NCBI RefSeq assembly: GCF_028649535.1 | Contig: NZ_JAQSJE010000005.1 | Span: forward strand, 1-64,000 | DNA from: Mannheimia cairinae | GTDB taxonomy: Bacteria; Pseudomonadota; Gammaproteobacteria; Enterobacterales; Pasteurellaceae | Length of the DNA: 64,000 nt | Reading direction: 5' to 3' | Shown here: one piece after another, positions 8,427 to 18,646 of the stretch | Numbering within the stretch: position 1 is the stretch's first letter | Layout: every line of letters begins with the position of its first letter | Notes under the pieces: model-generated | Databases searched by the model: none | The model's input: only the letters and a program-made list of their open reading frames with translations | What the model was told of the DNA's origin: nothing | Translations under genes and position numbers: made by a program

Positions 8427-9791
8427 ATGACAATCAAAACTCCTGTTCAAGCAGTTCTCGCTTCAAACCAATACTTTTTAGATCGCCAAGATGCAATGGA
8501 ATCCAATGTGCGTAGTTATCCTCGTAAACTACCAATTGCTTACCAAAAAGCACAAGGCGTTTGGGTAACGGATGTTGAAGGTAATGAATACCTAGACTTT
8601 TTAGCGGGCGCAGGAACCCTTGCATTAGGTCATAACCATCCTCAATTAATGCAAGCTATTAAAGATGTATTAGAGAGTGGTTTACCATTACACTCTTTAG
8701 ATATTACCACTCCATTAAAAGATGCTTTCACTGAAGAATTACTTTCTTTCTTCCCGAAAGATCAATATGTTCTACAATTCACGGGCCCTTCAGGCGCAGA
8801 TGCAAATGAAGCCGCTATCAAACTAGCCAAAACTTATACTGGTAGAGGTAATGTGATTGCGTTTTCAGGTGGTTTCCACGGAATGACGCACGGTGCATTA
8901 TCATTAACAGGTAATTTAAGTGCTAAAAATGCCGTGCAAGGCTTAATGCCGGGTGTGCAATTTATGCCTTACCCACACGAATATCGTTGCCCATTTGGCA
9001 TTGGTGGCGAAGCGGGTGCAAAAGCAGTCGAAAATTATTTTGAAAACTTTATTGAAGATGTAGAAAGTGGTGTCGTAAAACCTGCTGCCGTGATTCTTGA
9101 AGCAATTCAAGGTGAAGGCGGTGTAGTGCCAGCACCAATTAGTTTCTTGAAAAAAGTGCGTGAAGTTACACAAAAACACGGCATTTTAATGATTGTAGAT
9201 GAAGTGCAAGCTGGTTTCTGCCGTTCAGGTAAGATGTTTGCTTTTGAACACGCAGATATCCAACCGGATATCGTGGTAATGTCTAAAGCTATCGGCGGTA
9301 GTCTTCCATTAGCTGTTCTTGCTATCAAAAAAGAATTTGATGCGTGGCAACCGGCAGGGCATACGGGAACATTCCGTGGAAATCAGTTAGCAATGGCAAC
9401 AGGTTATGTTTCACTGAAAATTATGCGTGAAGAGAATCTGGCACAAAATGCACAAGCTCGTGGGGAATATTTAACACAAGCATTACGTGAGTTAAGCCAA
9501 GAATTCCCTTGCATTGGTAATGTGCGTGGTAAAGGCTTGATGATGGGGATTGATATTGTCGATGAGCGTAAAGCACAAGATTCAACAGGAGCTTACCCAG
9601 GTGATGGCGAATTAGCGGTTGCTATTCAAAAATACTGCTTTAAAAATAAATTATTGTTAGAACGTGGCGGGCGTGGCGGTAATGTAGTGCGTGTGCTTTG
9701 TGCCGTAAATATTACCCAAGCAGAATGTGAAGAGTTTATTAAACGTTTCAAACAATCTGTAGCAGAAGCAGTAAAAGCCGTTCGTGGTTAA
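8427..9791 (+). CDS. dat: L-2,4-diaminobutyrate:2-oxoglutarate 4-aminotransferase
   Basis: Dat converts aspartate semialdehyde plus glutamate into L-2,4-diaminobutyrate, which the next gene decarboxylates to 1,3-diaminopropane. It is a class III PLP aminotransferase: [15 protein letters not shown] binds the cofactor phosphate, [11 protein letters not shown] carries the pyridine-contacting Asp, and [10 protein letters not shown] contains the Schiff-base Lys (about 287). At 454 residues it is normal for Acinetobacter/Haemophilus Dat. The start follows AGAAGGTTTATTTAAC. It forms an operon with ddc and is preceded by about 320 bp of structured untranslated sequence. Confidence 0.95.
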   Translation: MTIKTPVQAVLASNQYFLDRQDAMESNVRSYPRKLPIAYQKAQGVWVTDVEGNEYLDFLAGAGTLALGHNHPQLMQAIKDVLESGLPLHSLDITTPLKDAFTEELLSFFPKDQYVLQFTGPSGADANEAAIKLAKTYTGRGNVIAFSGGFHGMTHGALSLTGNLSAKNAVQGLMPGVQFMPYPHEYRCPFGIGGEAGAKAVENYFENFIEDVESGVVKPAAVILEAIQGEGGVVPAPISFLKKVREVTQKHGILMIVDEVQAGFCRSGKMFAFEHADIQPDIVVMSKAIGGSLPLAVLAIKKEFDAWQPAGHTGTFRGNQLAMATGYVSLKIMREENLAQNAQARGEYLTQALRELSQEFPCIGNVRGKGLMMGIDIVDERKAQDSTGAYPGDGELAVAIQKYCFKNKLLLERGGRGGNVVRVLCAVNITQAECEEFIKRFKQSVAEAVKAVRG

Positions 9792-9795
9792 TTAA

Positions 9796-9842
9796 ACAAG
9801 CGGGTAAATTTGGTAAATTTTTTGCAAAATTTGACCGCTTGT
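9796..9842 (+). repeat. Inverted uptake-signal pair between dat and ddc
   Basis: ACAAGCGGGTAAATTTG (9796-9812) is inverted against CAAAATTTGACCGCTTGT (9825-9842). Both ends carry the extended uptake sequence (core plus AT-rich AAATTTG tail). The resulting hairpin lies between two co-operonic genes, without a clear T-run, so it may affect mRNA stability or simply be uptake DNA. Confidence 0.65.
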
Positions 9843-9857
9843 AAATGGAACATAAAG

Positions 9858-11393
9858 ATGACAGATATTTCAAAACATAGACAATCTCTATTTTGTAGCG
9901 ATCCTGCTTCTATTGCAGATTATGAATCAGCAATGAATGATGCTGTAAAAGCGGTGTCTAGCTGGTTAAAAAATGAGAAAATGTACACGGGCGGTTCGAT
10001 TAAAGAATTAAGTGCCAAAATCAACGGTTTCAACCCAACTCAAGAAGGTGTAGGGGTAAAAAAATCCCTTGAGCATTTGGTGGATATTTTCTTAAATCCT
10101 AGCTTAAAAGTGCATCATCCACATTCATTAGCACACTTACATTGCCCAACAATGGTAACGAGCCAAATTGCAGAAGTGTTAATTAATGCGACTAACCAAT
10201 CTATGGACTCTTGGGATCAAAGCCCGGCAGGGTCTATTATGGAAGAGCATTTAATTGACTGGTTACGTCAAAAAGTGGGCTATGGAACAGGCACCTCAGG
10301 TGTTTTCACTTCTGGCGGTACGCAGTCTAACTTAATGGGTGTGCTGTTAGCTCGTGATTGGGCGATTGCCAATAACTGGAAAAATGAAGACGGTTCAGAG
10401 TGGTCGGTACAAGCTGACGGTATTCCCGCCGATGCAATGAAGAAAGTGAAAGTGGTTTGTTCGGAAAATGCTCACTTCTCTGTGCAGAAAAATATGGCAA
10501 TGATGGGAATGGGATTCCAATCAGTAGTTACTGTGCCTTCAAATGCGAATGCACAAATGGATATTGATGCCCTAGCAAAAACCTTAGAGCAGTTAAAAGC
10601 AGAAGGTAAAATTGTCGCTTGTATCGTTGCAACTGCAGGCACAACAGATGCCGGTGCGATTGATGATTTAAAAGCTATTCGCCAATTAGCAGATCAACAT
10701 CAAGCGTGGTTACACGTAGATGCAGCTTGGGGCGGAGCGTTATTGCTTTCAAAAGATTTCCGTTATTTCTTAGATGGCATTGAATTAACGGATTCGATCA
10801 CGCTTGATTTCCACAAACATTTCTTCCAATCTATTTCGTGCGGGGCATTCTTGTTAAAAGATGAAGCAAATTACCGCTTTATTGATTACAAAGCAGATTA
10901 CCTCAATTCTGAATATGATGAAGAACACGGTGTGCCGAATTTAGTGTCTAAATCGCTACAAACAACTCGCCGTTTTGATGCCTTAAAATTATGGTTTACT
11001 GTTGAGGCATTAGGCGAAGAACTATATGCGTCAATGATCGACCACGGTGTGTATTTATCTAAAGAAGTGGAAGCTTACATTACGGAAACAGAGGGTTTAG
11101 AAATGTTAGTGCCTGCTCAGTTTGCATCAGTGTTATTCCGTGTTGTGCCAAAAGGCTACCCAGCTGAATTAGTTGATACGTTAAACCAAAATGTGGCAGA
11201 TGAGTTATTTGCACGAGGTGAGGCAAATATCGGCGTGACGAAAGTAGGTGAAAACCAATCACTTAAAATGACAACGTTAAGCCCAATTGCTACCCTTGAA
11301 AATGTAAAAGCTTTACTAGGGAAAGTGTTAGCTGAGGCAGAGCGTATTAAAGATTCGATCGCAAACGGTACTTACGTTCCACCGATTGACTAA
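9858..11393 (+). CDS. ddc: L-2,4-diaminobutyrate decarboxylase
   Basis: A PLP-dependent group II decarboxylase that makes 1,3-diaminopropane from diaminobutyrate. Visible motifs are [10 protein letters not shown] (phosphate binding), HVDAAWGG with the conserved Asp (about 288), and [14 protein letters not shown] with the Schiff-base Lys (about 320). An upstream in-frame ATG at 9810 would place uptake-signal DNA inside the protein. The ATG at 9858 ([12 protein letters not shown]) gives 511 residues, the family length, so I use it. The only visible ribosome site is AATGGAACATAAAG. Partner of dat. Confidence 0.94.
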   Translation: MTDISKHRQSLFCSDPASIADYESAMNDAVKAVSSWLKNEKMYTGGSIKELSAKINGFNPTQEGVGVKKSLEHLVDIFLNPSLKVHHPHSLAHLHCPTMVTSQIAEVLINATNQSMDSWDQSPAGSIMEEHLIDWLRQKVGYGTGTSGVFTSGGTQSNLMGVLLARDWAIANNWKNEDGSEWSVQADGIPADAMKKVKVVCSENAHFSVQKNMAMMGMGFQSVVTVPSNANAQMDIDALAKTLEQLKAEGKIVACIVATAGTTDAGAIDDLKAIRQLADQHQAWLHVDAAWGGALLLSKDFRYFLDGIELTDSITLDFHKHFFQSISCGAFLLKDEANYRFIDYKADYLNSEYDEEHGVPNLVSKSLQTTRRFDALKLWFTVEALGEELYASMIDHGVYLSKEVEAYITETEGLEMLVPAQFASVLFRVVPKGYPAELVDTLNQNVADELFARGEANIGVTKVGENQSLKMTTLSPIATLENVKALLGKVLAEAERIKDSIANGTYVPPID

Positions 11394-11422
11394 TTTTTTT
11401 CTTTGCAAAAAATTGCTTAATT

Positions 11423-11470
11423 TTAACCGCTTGTAACCTCAGAAATAAGATTGCAAGCGGTTAATTTTTT
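11423..11470. terminator. Bidirectional uptake-signal terminator between ddc and the convergent gene
   Basis: TTAACCGCTTG (11423-11433) and CAAGCGGTTAA (11454-11464) form an 11-bp stem, followed by TTTTTT on the plus strand. It separates convergent ddc and the 11476-12051 gene. Confidence 0.75.
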
Positions 11471-11475
11471 ACATT

Positions 11476-12051
11476 TTATTGCAACAGTTCTTGGCAAGAT
11501 TCTTCAACTTCTTGCAAAATAGCAGCGTAATCGGTCTCTTTTAACCCTACATTACCGAAATAGTGCATTTTTACATCTTTGATGCCACAAAATTCAAATA
11601 ACTCCTTTCCTAAAGTGTGCTCAAAAGCACTCAAAAAGCCTTTCTCTTCATATTTTTCATTAGCATTGCCTAAGGTAACAAATTGTTGCATTTTTTTACC
11701 CTTTAGCAATCCGATACTTTCTATTTCGCCATTGGTGTAAGCAAAATCATAGCTTAATACTCGGTCTAAGTAGCCTTTTAAAATAGCAGGAAACCCCATC
11801 CACCAGAGTGGATAAATAAGCGTGATCACGTCAGCATTTTGCCAATATTGATGTTCTATTTTTACATCTTCCGCATATTGTTGCGAAAGGCTTTGTTGAA
11901 ATTCTTGCCAATGTAATGTGGGGTTGAAATGAAGTTTGTAGAGATCTCGGATAATTACATTATGGCCTGCAGAAGTCGAGCTGGTTTTTTCTAAAATAGC
12001 GTGATTAAAACTGTTTGGATTGGGATGAGCATAGATAATGAGGTGGTTCAT
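11476..12051 (-). CDS. NAD(P)H oxidoreductase, flavodoxin-like fold (quinone reductase type)
   Basis: A 191-residue protein of the flavodoxin-like NAD(P)H dehydrogenase (quinone) family, the group of NQO1/2, KefF and YwrO. The N-terminus LIIYAHPNPNSFNHAI is the FMN phosphate loop. PLWWMGFPAILKGYLDRVLS is the family signature around the flavin. Likely activity is two-electron reduction of quinones or nitro compounds in the cytoplasm. No KefC-type channel is adjacent, so a KefF role is not supported. It is divergent from napF and shares its upstream region with a perfect FNR box. Confidence 0.82.
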   Translation of the reverse strand: MNHLIIYAHPNPNSFNHAILEKTSSTSAGHNVIIRDLYKLHFNPTLHWQEFQQSLSQQYAEDVKIEHQYWQNADVITLIYPLWWMGFPAILKGYLDRVLSYDFAYTNGEIESIGLLKGKKMQQFVTLGNANEKYEEKGFLSAFEHTLGKELFEFCGIKDVKMHYFGNVGLKETDYAAILQEVEESCQELLQ

Positions 12052-12112
12052 TTATTTAACACCTTTATATATTGTTGTATATAACTAATAGAAGATTTTA
12101 ACAAAACTTTCT

Positions 12113-12126
12113 TTGATGAAAATCAA
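12113..12126. promoter_or_regulatory. Perfect FNR box upstream of napF
   Basis: TTGATGAAAATCAA matches the FNR consensus TTGAT-N4-ATCAA at all ten defined positions. With FNR centred at -41.5, transcription of nap would start near 12161. A TATAAT at 12199-12204 offers an alternative, more downstream start. The box is also 62 bp in front of the divergent oxidoreductase. Confidence 0.85.
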
Positions 12127-12231
12127 TGTTTTGGCAGATTAATGCTGAAATACCCCGTTTGAGTAATGAACGATACTAAGTGAACATTAGATAATGGATA
12201 TAATGATTATTGTATTAAAAACGGTGTTTTC

Positions 12232-12759
12232 TTGAGCAATTTACCTGAGCAATCACTTCCTCGGCGTAGCTTTTTGAAAGGACAATTTTTAGACTCGCTA
12301 AAAAGTAAAAAAGTTAGCCAACAAGGATATGAAGCAATTCGTCCGCCATGGGCTAATTTAGCAAATTTTTTAGAAAAATGCACCGCTTGCGATAACTGTA
12401 TTAATGCTTGTGAGACAAATATTCTCATTAAAGGGGCTGGCGGTTATCCTGAAGTTGATTTTAGCTGTGGCGAGTGCATATTTTGTGAAAAGTGTGTGCA
12501 ATCCTGTGAAGCCGATGTTTTTCGTGATGTAACTGAAAATGCGTGGGAACACAAAATTGAGGTTCAAGCAACTTGCTTACTCCAACAAGGCACGGAATGT
12601 CGAAGTTGTGGCGATAGCTGCGAGATGAGAGTGATACGTTTTCGCCCAAGTTTGGGTGGTATTGTCGAAATGACATTAAATTTAGAAAGCTGTAATGGCT
12701 GTGGGGCTTGTTTGAGCGTTTGCCCGACAAGTGCAATTAAAATTCAACAAGCAAATTAA
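12232..12759 (+). CDS. napF: Ferredoxin-type protein NapF
   Basis: A cytoplasmic 4Fe-4S protein thought to help mature or activate NapA before export. Cys clusters are visible in order: CTACDNCINACE, CGECIFCEKCVQSCE, CRSCGDSCE and CNGCGACLSVCP. Near the N-terminus PRRSFLKG resembles a twin-arginine motif, as in E. coli NapF. The reading frame opens with TTG at 12232, and no ATG lies between it and conserved sequence. First gene of napFDAGHBC, the same order as H. influenzae, and likely FNR-controlled. Confidence 0.93.
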   Translation: MSNLPEQSLPRRSFLKGQFLDSLKSKKVSQQGYEAIRPPWANLANFLEKCTACDNCINACETNILIKGAGGYPEVDFSCGECIFCEKCVQSCEADVFRDVTENAWEHKIEVQATCLLQQGTECRSCGDSCEMRVIRFRPSLGGIVEMTLNLESCNGCGACLSVCPTSAIKIQQAN

Positions 12760-12761
12760 AG

Positions 12762-13028
12762 ATGAGTGAAAAATTATCTGAAAACGAAAACTGGTATGTA
12801 TGTAGCTTAGTTGTGCAAGCTAAACCAGAAAAATTGGAAGAGGTAAAAGCTGATATTCTGAAAATTCCTCACGCAGAAATTCACGGTGAGAAAGCAGATG
12901 AAGGCAAGCTAGTAGTAACGCTAGAAAGTGATGTGCATTTAGCACTTTCCGATCGTATTGATGAGGTTAAAGATATTAAAGGTGTTATTGTTGTCTCTTT
13001 AATTTCTAACTATATCGATGAACAATAG
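12762..13028 (+). CDS. napD: NapA signal-peptide chaperone NapD
   Basis: A small cytoplasmic chaperone (88 residues) that binds the Tat signal peptide of NapA and proofreads its export. WYVCSLVVQAKPEKLEEVK at the N-terminus and the ferredoxin-like fold pattern are typical of NapD. It begins 2 bp after napF and is followed by napA after a 42-bp gap. Confidence 0.92.
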   Translation: MSEKLSENENWYVCSLVVQAKPEKLEEVKADILKIPHAEIHGEKADEGKLVVTLESDVHLALSDRIDEVKDIKGVIVVSLISNYIDEQ

Positions 13029-13070
13029 TTGATTATTTATTATTTTTGAAGTCAAACGTGGGACTATATT

Positions 13071-15569
13071 ATGGAACTCAATCGTAGAGATTTTATGAAA
13101 GCGAACGCAGCCGTTGCAGCAGCAGCGGCAGCAGGCATTATGATTCCTGTAAAAAACGTTCAAGCAGATGATACGGGCATTCGTTGGGATAAAGCACCGT
13201 GTCGTTATTGTGGTACGGGTTGTAGCGTACTGGTTGGTACAAAAGACGGACGTGTAGTCGCAACCCAAGGGGATCCAGATGCAGAAGTAAACCGTGGTTT
13301 AAACTGTATTAAAGGTTATTTCCTTTCTAAAATGATGTACGGTGCAGACCGTATGCAAGAGCCAATGCTTCGTATGAAAGACGGTAAATTTGACAAGAAT
13401 GGTGATTTTACACCAATTTCTTGGGATCAAGCATTTACCATTATGTCTGACAAAATCAAAGCCATCATTAAAGAGAAAGGCCCAAATGCTGTGGGGATGT
13501 TCTCGTCAGGTCAAACAACCATTTTTGAAGGTTATGCGAAAGTAAAACTTTGGAAAGGTGGTTTACGTTCTAATACTATCGATCCGAACGCTCGTCACTG
13601 TATGGCATCAGCAGCGGTTGCCTTTATGCGTACCTTTGGTATGGACGAGCCGATGGGGTGCTATAACGATATCGAAAAGACCGATGCGTTTGTGCTTTGG
13701 GGTTCAAATATGGCAGAAATGCACCCAATTTTATGGTCTCGTATTTCTGATCGCCGTTTATCAAACAACAATGTGCGTGTTGTGGTGATGTCCACTTATG
13801 AACACCGTTCGTTTGAATTAGCAGATACTCCAATTATCTTCAAACCGCATTCAGATTTAGCAATCCTTAACTATATTGCAAACTACATTATCCAAAACGA
13901 TAAAGTAAACTGGGATTTCGTAAACAAACACACTAAATTTAAACGTGGTGAAACCAACATTGGTTACGGTTTACGTCCAGAGCACAAATTACAACAAAAC
14001 ACGAATGCCAAAACTGCAGGCAAAATGTATGACAGCGATTTCGAAGAATTTAAGAAAATCGTTGCACCTTATACATTAGAAGAAGCTCACCGTATTTCTG
14101 GTGTGCCGAAAGATCAGCTTGAAACATTAGCGAAAATGTATGCAGATCCTAACCAAAAATTAGTTTCTTTCTGGACAATGGGCTTTAACCAACATACTCG
14201 TGGTGTGTGGGTAAACCATATGATGTACAACGTGCATTTATTAACAGGTAAGATTTCTACTGAAGGATGTGGTCCATTCTCATTAACTGGTCAGCCATCT
14301 GCTTGTGGTACGGCTCGTGAAGTTGGTACCTTCATTCACCGTTTACCAGCAGATATGGTGGTAACTAACCCTAAACACCGTGAAATCGTTGAGAAATCTT
14401 GGAAATTACCAGCAGGTACAATTCCTGATGTACCAGGATTCCACGCTGTAGCACAAAGCCGTGCCTTAAAAGATGGCAAACTTAATTTCTTATGGCAGAT
14501 GTGTACCAACAATATGCAGGGTGGTCCAAATATCAATGAGGAAATTTTCCCAGGTTGGCGTAATCCTGAAAACTTTATTGTGGTATCAGATCCATATCCA
14601 TCAGTATCTGCGGTTGCAGCTGACTTAATTCTTCCTACTTGTATGTGGGTAGAAAAAGAAGGTGCTTATGGTAATGCAGAGCGTCGTACCCAATTCTGGC
14701 GTCAGCAAGTAAAAGGGCCTGCTAATGCTCGTTCAGATACGTGGCAGTTAGTTGAATTCTCTAAATACTTCAAAGTAGAAGAAGTATGGCCTGAAGAATT
14801 ATTAGCGAAAGCACCGGAATTGCGTGGTAAAACATTATATGAAATCCTTTACCGTAATGGTGTTGTAGATAGCTATGAAGTACCAACAAATATCCCTGGT
14901 TATATGAATGATGAAGCGGATCACTTTGGTTACTACATTCAAAAAGGTTTATTTGAAGAGTATGCTGAGTTTGGTCGTGGTCACGGTCACGATTTAGCGG
15001 ATTTCGATACTTATCATAAATTACGTGGTTTACGTTGGCCAGTAGTGAAAGATGAGAAAACAGGCGAGTACAAAGAAACATTATGGCGTTACCGTGAAGG
15101 ATACGACCCATATGTTAAAGAAGGCGAAGGTTTCTCATTCTATGGTAATGCAGATAAGAAAGCGATTATCTTAGGTGTACCTTATGAAGCACCTGCAGAA
15201 GCACCAGATGAAGAGTACGATTTATGGTTCTGTACAGGCCGTGTACTTGAGCATTGGCATACAGGTACTATGACTCGTCGTGTACCAGAATTACATAAAG
15301 CATTCCCGACTAACTTAGTTTGGATGCACCCGACAGATGCGAAAAAACGTGGTTTACGTCACGGTGATAAAGTAAAAGTAATTTCTCGTCGTGGGGAATA
15401 TGTGTCTAACTTAGATACACGTGGTCGTAACAAATGCCCAGAAGGTTTAATTTATTCAACCTTCTTTGATGCCGGTCAGTTAATCAATAAAGTCACGCTT
15501 GATGCAACAGACCCTATTTCATTTGAAACCGACTTCAAAAAATGTGCGGTTAAAGTGGTAAAAGCCTAA
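13071..15569 (+). CDS. napA: Periplasmic nitrate reductase catalytic subunit NapA
   Basis: The molybdenum bis-MGD enzyme that reduces nitrate to nitrite in the periplasm. The N-terminal Tat signal has [19 protein letters not shown]. It is followed by the 4Fe-4S ligand set [13 protein letters not shown] with the fourth Cys in [27 protein letters not shown] carries the Mo-ligand Cys. Length 832 residues is typical. The start has ribosome site GGGACTATATT. The C-terminus [16 protein letters not shown] is complete. Confidence 0.98.
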   Translation: MELNRRDFMKANAAVAAAAAAGIMIPVKNVQADDTGIRWDKAPCRYCGTGCSVLVGTKDGRVVATQGDPDAEVNRGLNCIKGYFLSKMMYGADRMQEPMLRMKDGKFDKNGDFTPISWDQAFTIMSDKIKAIIKEKGPNAVGMFSSGQTTIFEGYAKVKLWKGGLRSNTIDPNARHCMASAAVAFMRTFGMDEPMGCYNDIEKTDAFVLWGSNMAEMHPILWSRISDRRLSNNNVRVVVMSTYEHRSFELADTPIIFKPHSDLAILNYIANYIIQNDKVNWDFVNKHTKFKRGETNIGYGLRPEHKLQQNTNAKTAGKMYDSDFEEFKKIVAPYTLEEAHRISGVPKDQLETLAKMYADPNQKLVSFWTMGFNQHTRGVWVNHMMYNVHLLTGKISTEGCGPFSLTGQPSACGTAREVGTFIHRLPADMVVTNPKHREIVEKSWKLPAGTIPDVPGFHAVAQSRALKDGKLNFLWQMCTNNMQGGPNINEEIFPGWRNPENFIVVSDPYPSVSAVAADLILPTCMWVEKEGAYGNAERRTQFWRQQVKGPANARSDTWQLVEFSKYFKVEEVWPEELLAKAPELRGKTLYEILYRNGVVDSYEVPTNIPGYMNDEADHFGYYIQKGLFEEYAEFGRGHGHDLADFDTYHKLRGLRWPVVKDEKTGEYKETLWRYREGYDPYVKEGEGFSFYGNADKKAIILGVPYEAPAEAPDEEYDLWFCTGRVLEHWHTGTMTRRVPELHKAFPTNLVWMHPTDAKKRGLRHGDKVKVISRRGEYVSNLDTRGRNKCPEGLIYSTFFDAGQLINKVTLDATDPISFETDFKKCAVKVVKA

Positions 15570-15671
15570 TTAAATAGTTTGGACGTGCGTTATACGTCCA
15601 CCTAAACCATACTATTTAATATTAACAAGCGGTTAAATTTGCAAAAAACTTTACAAATATGACCGCTTGTA
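15570..15671 (+). promoter_or_regulatory. Two stem-loops between napA and napG
   Basis: Stem 1: TTAAATAGT (15570-15578) pairs with ACTATTTAA (15611-15619), and inside it TGGACGT (15580-15586) pairs with ACGTCCA (15594-15600). Stem 2 is an inverted uptake-signal pair, ACAAGCGGTTAAATTTG with CAAATATGACCGCTTGT (about 15625-15671). No strong T-run follows, so this looks like an mRNA-stability or partial-attenuation element setting a higher napA dose. Confidence 0.55.
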
Positions 15672-15686
15672 TAAGGGGAAACCACT

Positions 15687-16592
15687 ATGAAAATGGATCC
15701 AAATCGTCGTCAGTTTTTAAAAAATGTAACTCGCACTGCCGCTGGTGTTTGTGGTGTGGGGGTAATTTTAGGGCTGCAACAGCAACAAAGTTTTGCACGT
15801 CAAGGTGTAGCATTACGTCCACCAGGTGCATTACCTGAAGAAGAGTTCTTGAGTGCTTGCACACGTTGTGGGCAATGTGTTCAGGCTTGTCCTTATGATA
15901 TGTTGCATTTAGCTTCATTAATTTCACCTGTTGAAGCGGGGACACCTTATTTCATTGCACGAGATAAGCCTTGTGAAATGTGCGTGGATATTCCGTGTAT
16001 GAATGCTTGCCCGACAGGGGCTTTAAGTGAAGAGCTTAAAGATATTGATGATGCCCGAATGGGATTAGCTGTTTTATTAGACCACGAAACTTGCTTGAAC
16101 TGGCAAGGTTTACGTTGTGATGTTTGTTACCGTGTTTGTCCTTTGATTGATAAAGCAATTACGCTTGAACGTATTCACAATGATAGAACAGAAATTCACG
16201 CAAAATTAATTCCGACCGTACACAGTGATGCTTGTACTGGTTGTGGTAAATGCGAGCAGGCTTGCGTATTAGAAGAGGCTGCAATCAAAGTATTGCCAAT
16301 GGATTTAGCGAAAGGCTTGTTAGGTCGCCATTATCGTTTAGGCTGGCAAGAGAAGCAAAATGCAGGAAAATCGTTGATTGAAGATGTTCACCCAGATGGT
16401 TTACGCCCAGCTTATGATGCACGTATGCCAGAAGGGCAGCACGAGCCAGTTTATCAACATATGGAAGTTAGACCAGGTGCAAGGGTGGCAACGCCAAGTC
16501 GTGCAACTCAAGATTATGTGCCAAGTTCTACAACAGTGGAGGCTCCACAGCACTTCCCTGATTTAGACTTGAATCTGAAGGGGGTAAAATAA
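15687..16592 (+). CDS. napG: Ferredoxin-type quinol dehydrogenase subunit NapG
   Basis: With NapH, NapG passes electrons from menaquinol or ubiquinol toward NapC/NapB. A Tat signal is visible ([17 protein letters not shown]). Four 4Fe-4S clusters are supported by [35 protein letters not shown] and [12 protein letters not shown]. The protein is 301 residues, longer than E. coli NapG, with a C-terminal tail of low complexity. Its stop overlaps the napH start by one base (TAATG). Confidence 0.95.
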   Translation: MKMDPNRRQFLKNVTRTAAGVCGVGVILGLQQQQSFARQGVALRPPGALPEEEFLSACTRCGQCVQACPYDMLHLASLISPVEAGTPYFIARDKPCEMCVDIPCMNACPTGALSEELKDIDDARMGLAVLLDHETCLNWQGLRCDVCYRVCPLIDKAITLERIHNDRTEIHAKLIPTVHSDACTGCGKCEQACVLEEAAIKVLPMDLAKGLLGRHYRLGWQEKQNAGKSLIEDVHPDGLRPAYDARMPEGQHEPVYQHMEVRPGARVATPSRATQDYVPSSTTVEAPQHFPDLDLNLKGVK

Positions 16593-17470
16593 TGGCTGCA
16601 AATTCTCCTAAACACGCAGGTTTAGAGGCTCGTCAAAAGCTTGGTTGGTGGCACGCATACCGCTTTTTAATTCTTCGCCGTTTAAGTCAATTAAGCATTA
16701 TTTTAATGTTTATCAGTGGGCCACTTTGGAATACTTGGATTCTAAAAGGGAATTACAGTGGTAGTTTGTTACTAGAAACTGTACCAATGACGGATCCATT
16801 AATGGCGGCAGAAGTATTAGCGACAGGCTATAAACCTGAATGGACAATGTTGATCGGTGCTTTAATTGTCGTTTTATTTTATGCCATTGTCGGCAGCAAA
16901 TTATTTTGTAGTTGGGTCTGCCCAATGAATATAGTTACGGATGCTGCGGCTTGGTTAAGACGGAAATTGGGTATTCGCCAAACCGCAAAAATTTCACGCA
17001 ATTTACGTTATGTGATTTTAGCTGTGATTTTGGTGGGAAGTGCGGTTTCCGGTACCTTATTGTGGGAATGGATTAACCCTGTTGCTGCATTAGGCCGAGT
17101 GTTTGTTTATGGATTAGGTGCAACACTTTGGTTGGTTTTAGTAGTGTTCTTATTCGACCTATTAGTCGCAGAGCACGGTTGGTGTGGACATCTTTGCCCG
17201 ATAGGTGCAACTTATGCCTTAATTGGTGCAAAAAGCTTAATTAAGGTAAAAGTGGTTGATAGAAACCGTTGTGATAACTGTATGGATTGTTACAACGTTT
17301 GTCCAGAGCCTCAAGTACTAAGAGTACCATTACACGGTAAGCCAGAAGAGAGTACAGTTATTTTATCGAAAGATTGTATTACTTGCGGGCGTTGCATTGA
17401 TGTATGTGCCGAAAATGTATTTGCGTTTGGAACACGTTTCCAAGGCAGTATTGATGTAAAGAATATTTAA
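16592..17470 (+). CDS. napH: Quinol dehydrogenase membrane component NapH
   Basis: An inner-membrane iron-sulfur protein that docks NapG and oxidises quinol. Four hydrophobic helices are visible (about 28-45, 89-105, 135-155, 170-195). Cytoplasmic CxxxCP motifs (CSWVCPMN, CGHLCPIG) and two C-terminal 4Fe-4S motifs (CDNCMDCYNVCP, CITCGRCIDVCA) match NapH. Length 292 is normal. Translationally coupled to napG. Confidence 0.95.
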   Translation: MAANSPKHAGLEARQKLGWWHAYRFLILRRLSQLSIILMFISGPLWNTWILKGNYSGSLLLETVPMTDPLMAAEVLATGYKPEWTMLIGALIVVLFYAIVGSKLFCSWVCPMNIVTDAAAWLRRKLGIRQTAKISRNLRYVILAVILVGSAVSGTLLWEWINPVAALGRVFVYGLGATLWLVLVVFLFDLLVAEHGWCGHLCPIGATYALIGAKSLIKVKVVDRNRCDNCMDCYNVCPEPQVLRVPLHGKPEESTVILSKDCITCGRCIDVCAENVFAFGTRFQGSIDVKNI

Positions 17471-17528
17471 ATTTTTAGCTTTATTTTTTAACTTTAAAAA
17501 ACAAGAATTTTAATGGAGTGAACCTCAA

Positions 17529-17957
17529 ATGAGAAAATATCTTGCCCTAATTTTAGCCGCAATGACAGGCTTTGCAGTGGCAGAAGCACCAAACCTGTCT
17601 GGTGGTATTGATCATACAACAGAAAGTGTTACCCCAGGATTTCATAATCCTCAAAAAGATGTTGGTAATATCCCAACAACCTTCCCGTTCCAACCGCCTT
17701 TAGTACCACATAGTATTCGTGGTTTACAGGTAAGTAAGAATGTAAACCATTGCTTAGGTTGTCACGCGATTGAACCATCAAAAACAACAGGTGCAACCCG
17801 TTTACCACCAAGCCACTTTACAGATCGTAATGGTAACGTGCACGAAAATGAATCTCCGAGTCGTTACTTCTGTTTACAGTGCCACGTGCAACAAACAAAT
17901 GTAAACCCGATTGTTCAAAATAAATTTGAAAGTGTACGCCAAACGCAAGGTAAATAA
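17529..17957 (+). CDS. napB: Periplasmic diheme cytochrome c NapB
   Basis: The small electron-transfer subunit of the NapAB complex. A cleavable signal peptide (MRKYLALILAAMTGFAVAEA) precedes two CxxCH heme sites (CLGCH and CLQCH). Distal His ligands are likely in VPHSIRG and PPSHF. Length 142 fits. Ribosome site TGGAGTGAACCTCAA. Confidence 0.95.
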   Translation: MRKYLALILAAMTGFAVAEAPNLSGGIDHTTESVTPGFHNPQKDVGNIPTTFPFQPPLVPHSIRGLQVSKNVNHCLGCHAIEPSKTTGATRLPPSHFTDRNGNVHENESPSRYFCLQCHVQQTNVNPIVQNKFESVRQTQGK

Positions 17958-17968
17958 GGAGTAAGGAA

Positions 17969-18574
17969 ATGTTAAGAAGATTTTGGAATTGGTTCCGTAG
18001 TCCAAGTAAAATGGCCATTGGTGCAGTAATCCTTATTTCTGCATTAGGTGGGATCTTTGCGTGGAATGGTTTTAATGCAGGCCTTGCAATGACAAATACA
18101 GAAGAGTTCTGTTCAGATTGTCATATGAATGATGTTGTGCCTGAATACCGTGCATCAGCTCACTATTCAAACCGTAGCGGTGTAAAAGCGATCTGTTCAG
18201 ATTGTCACGTGCCACACGAGTTTTTCCCAAAATGGAAACGTAAAATTATTGCGGCAAAAGAAGTATATGCACATTACACAGGTAAAGTAGATACTATCGA
18301 GAAATTTGAAGCTCACCGTGGCGAGATGGCAGAGCGTGAATGGGCTCGTTTAAAAGCGAACGATTCACAAGAATGCCGTAACTGTCACAACTTTGACGAT
18401 ATGGACTTTACTCAACAAAAAGATGTTGCACAACAAATGCACGCTTTAGCACAAGAACATAACAAAACTTGTATCGACTGCCACAAAGGTATTGCTCATA
18501 ACCTTCCTCATATGGCAGAAGTTCAGAAAAACTTTATTCCTGATGATTTATTAAAAAAATCAGAAGAGAAATAA
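17969..18574 (+). CDS. napC: Membrane-anchored tetraheme cytochrome c NapC
   Basis: NapC oxidises quinol and feeds NapB. One N-terminal transmembrane anchor (about 16-35) is followed by four CxxCH hemes: CSDCH, CSDCH, CRNCH and CIDCH. This matches the NapC/NirT family. Length 201. Last gene of the nap operon, closed by a perfect hairpin. Cytochrome c maturation genes are not in this window. Confidence 0.95.
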   Translation: MLRRFWNWFRSPSKMAIGAVILISALGGIFAWNGFNAGLAMTNTEEFCSDCHMNDVVPEYRASAHYSNRSGVKAICSDCHVPHEFFPKWKRKIIAAKEVYAHYTGKVDTIEKFEAHRGEMAEREWARLKANDSQECRNCHNFDDMDFTQQKDVAQQMHALAQEHNKTCIDCHKGIAHNLPHMAEVQKNFIPDDLLKKSEEK

Positions 18575-18593
18575 AGAATAATTCTTAGAGAAT

Positions 18594-18630
18594 AAATAGC
18601 CCTCAATGAAAATTGAGGGCTATTTACTTT
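18594..18630. terminator. Bidirectional terminator between nap operon and cpdA
   Basis: AAATAGCCCTCAAT (18594-18607) and ATTGAGGGCTATTT (18612-18625) form a perfect 14-bp stem with loop GAAA, serving the convergent napC and cpdA transcripts. Confidence 0.9.
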
Positions 18631-18646
18631 GAACTAATACCATCAC

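Noticed and set aside
11476-12051. KefF, the ancillary subunit of the KefC potassium channel
   Set aside because: The fold fits but there is no kefC gene next to it, so only the general quinone-reductase family is assigned.
12151-12165. NarL/NarP-type dyad TACCCCG...GAGTA upstream of napF
   Set aside because: The spacing is one base short of the 7-2-7 arrangement and the match is partial.
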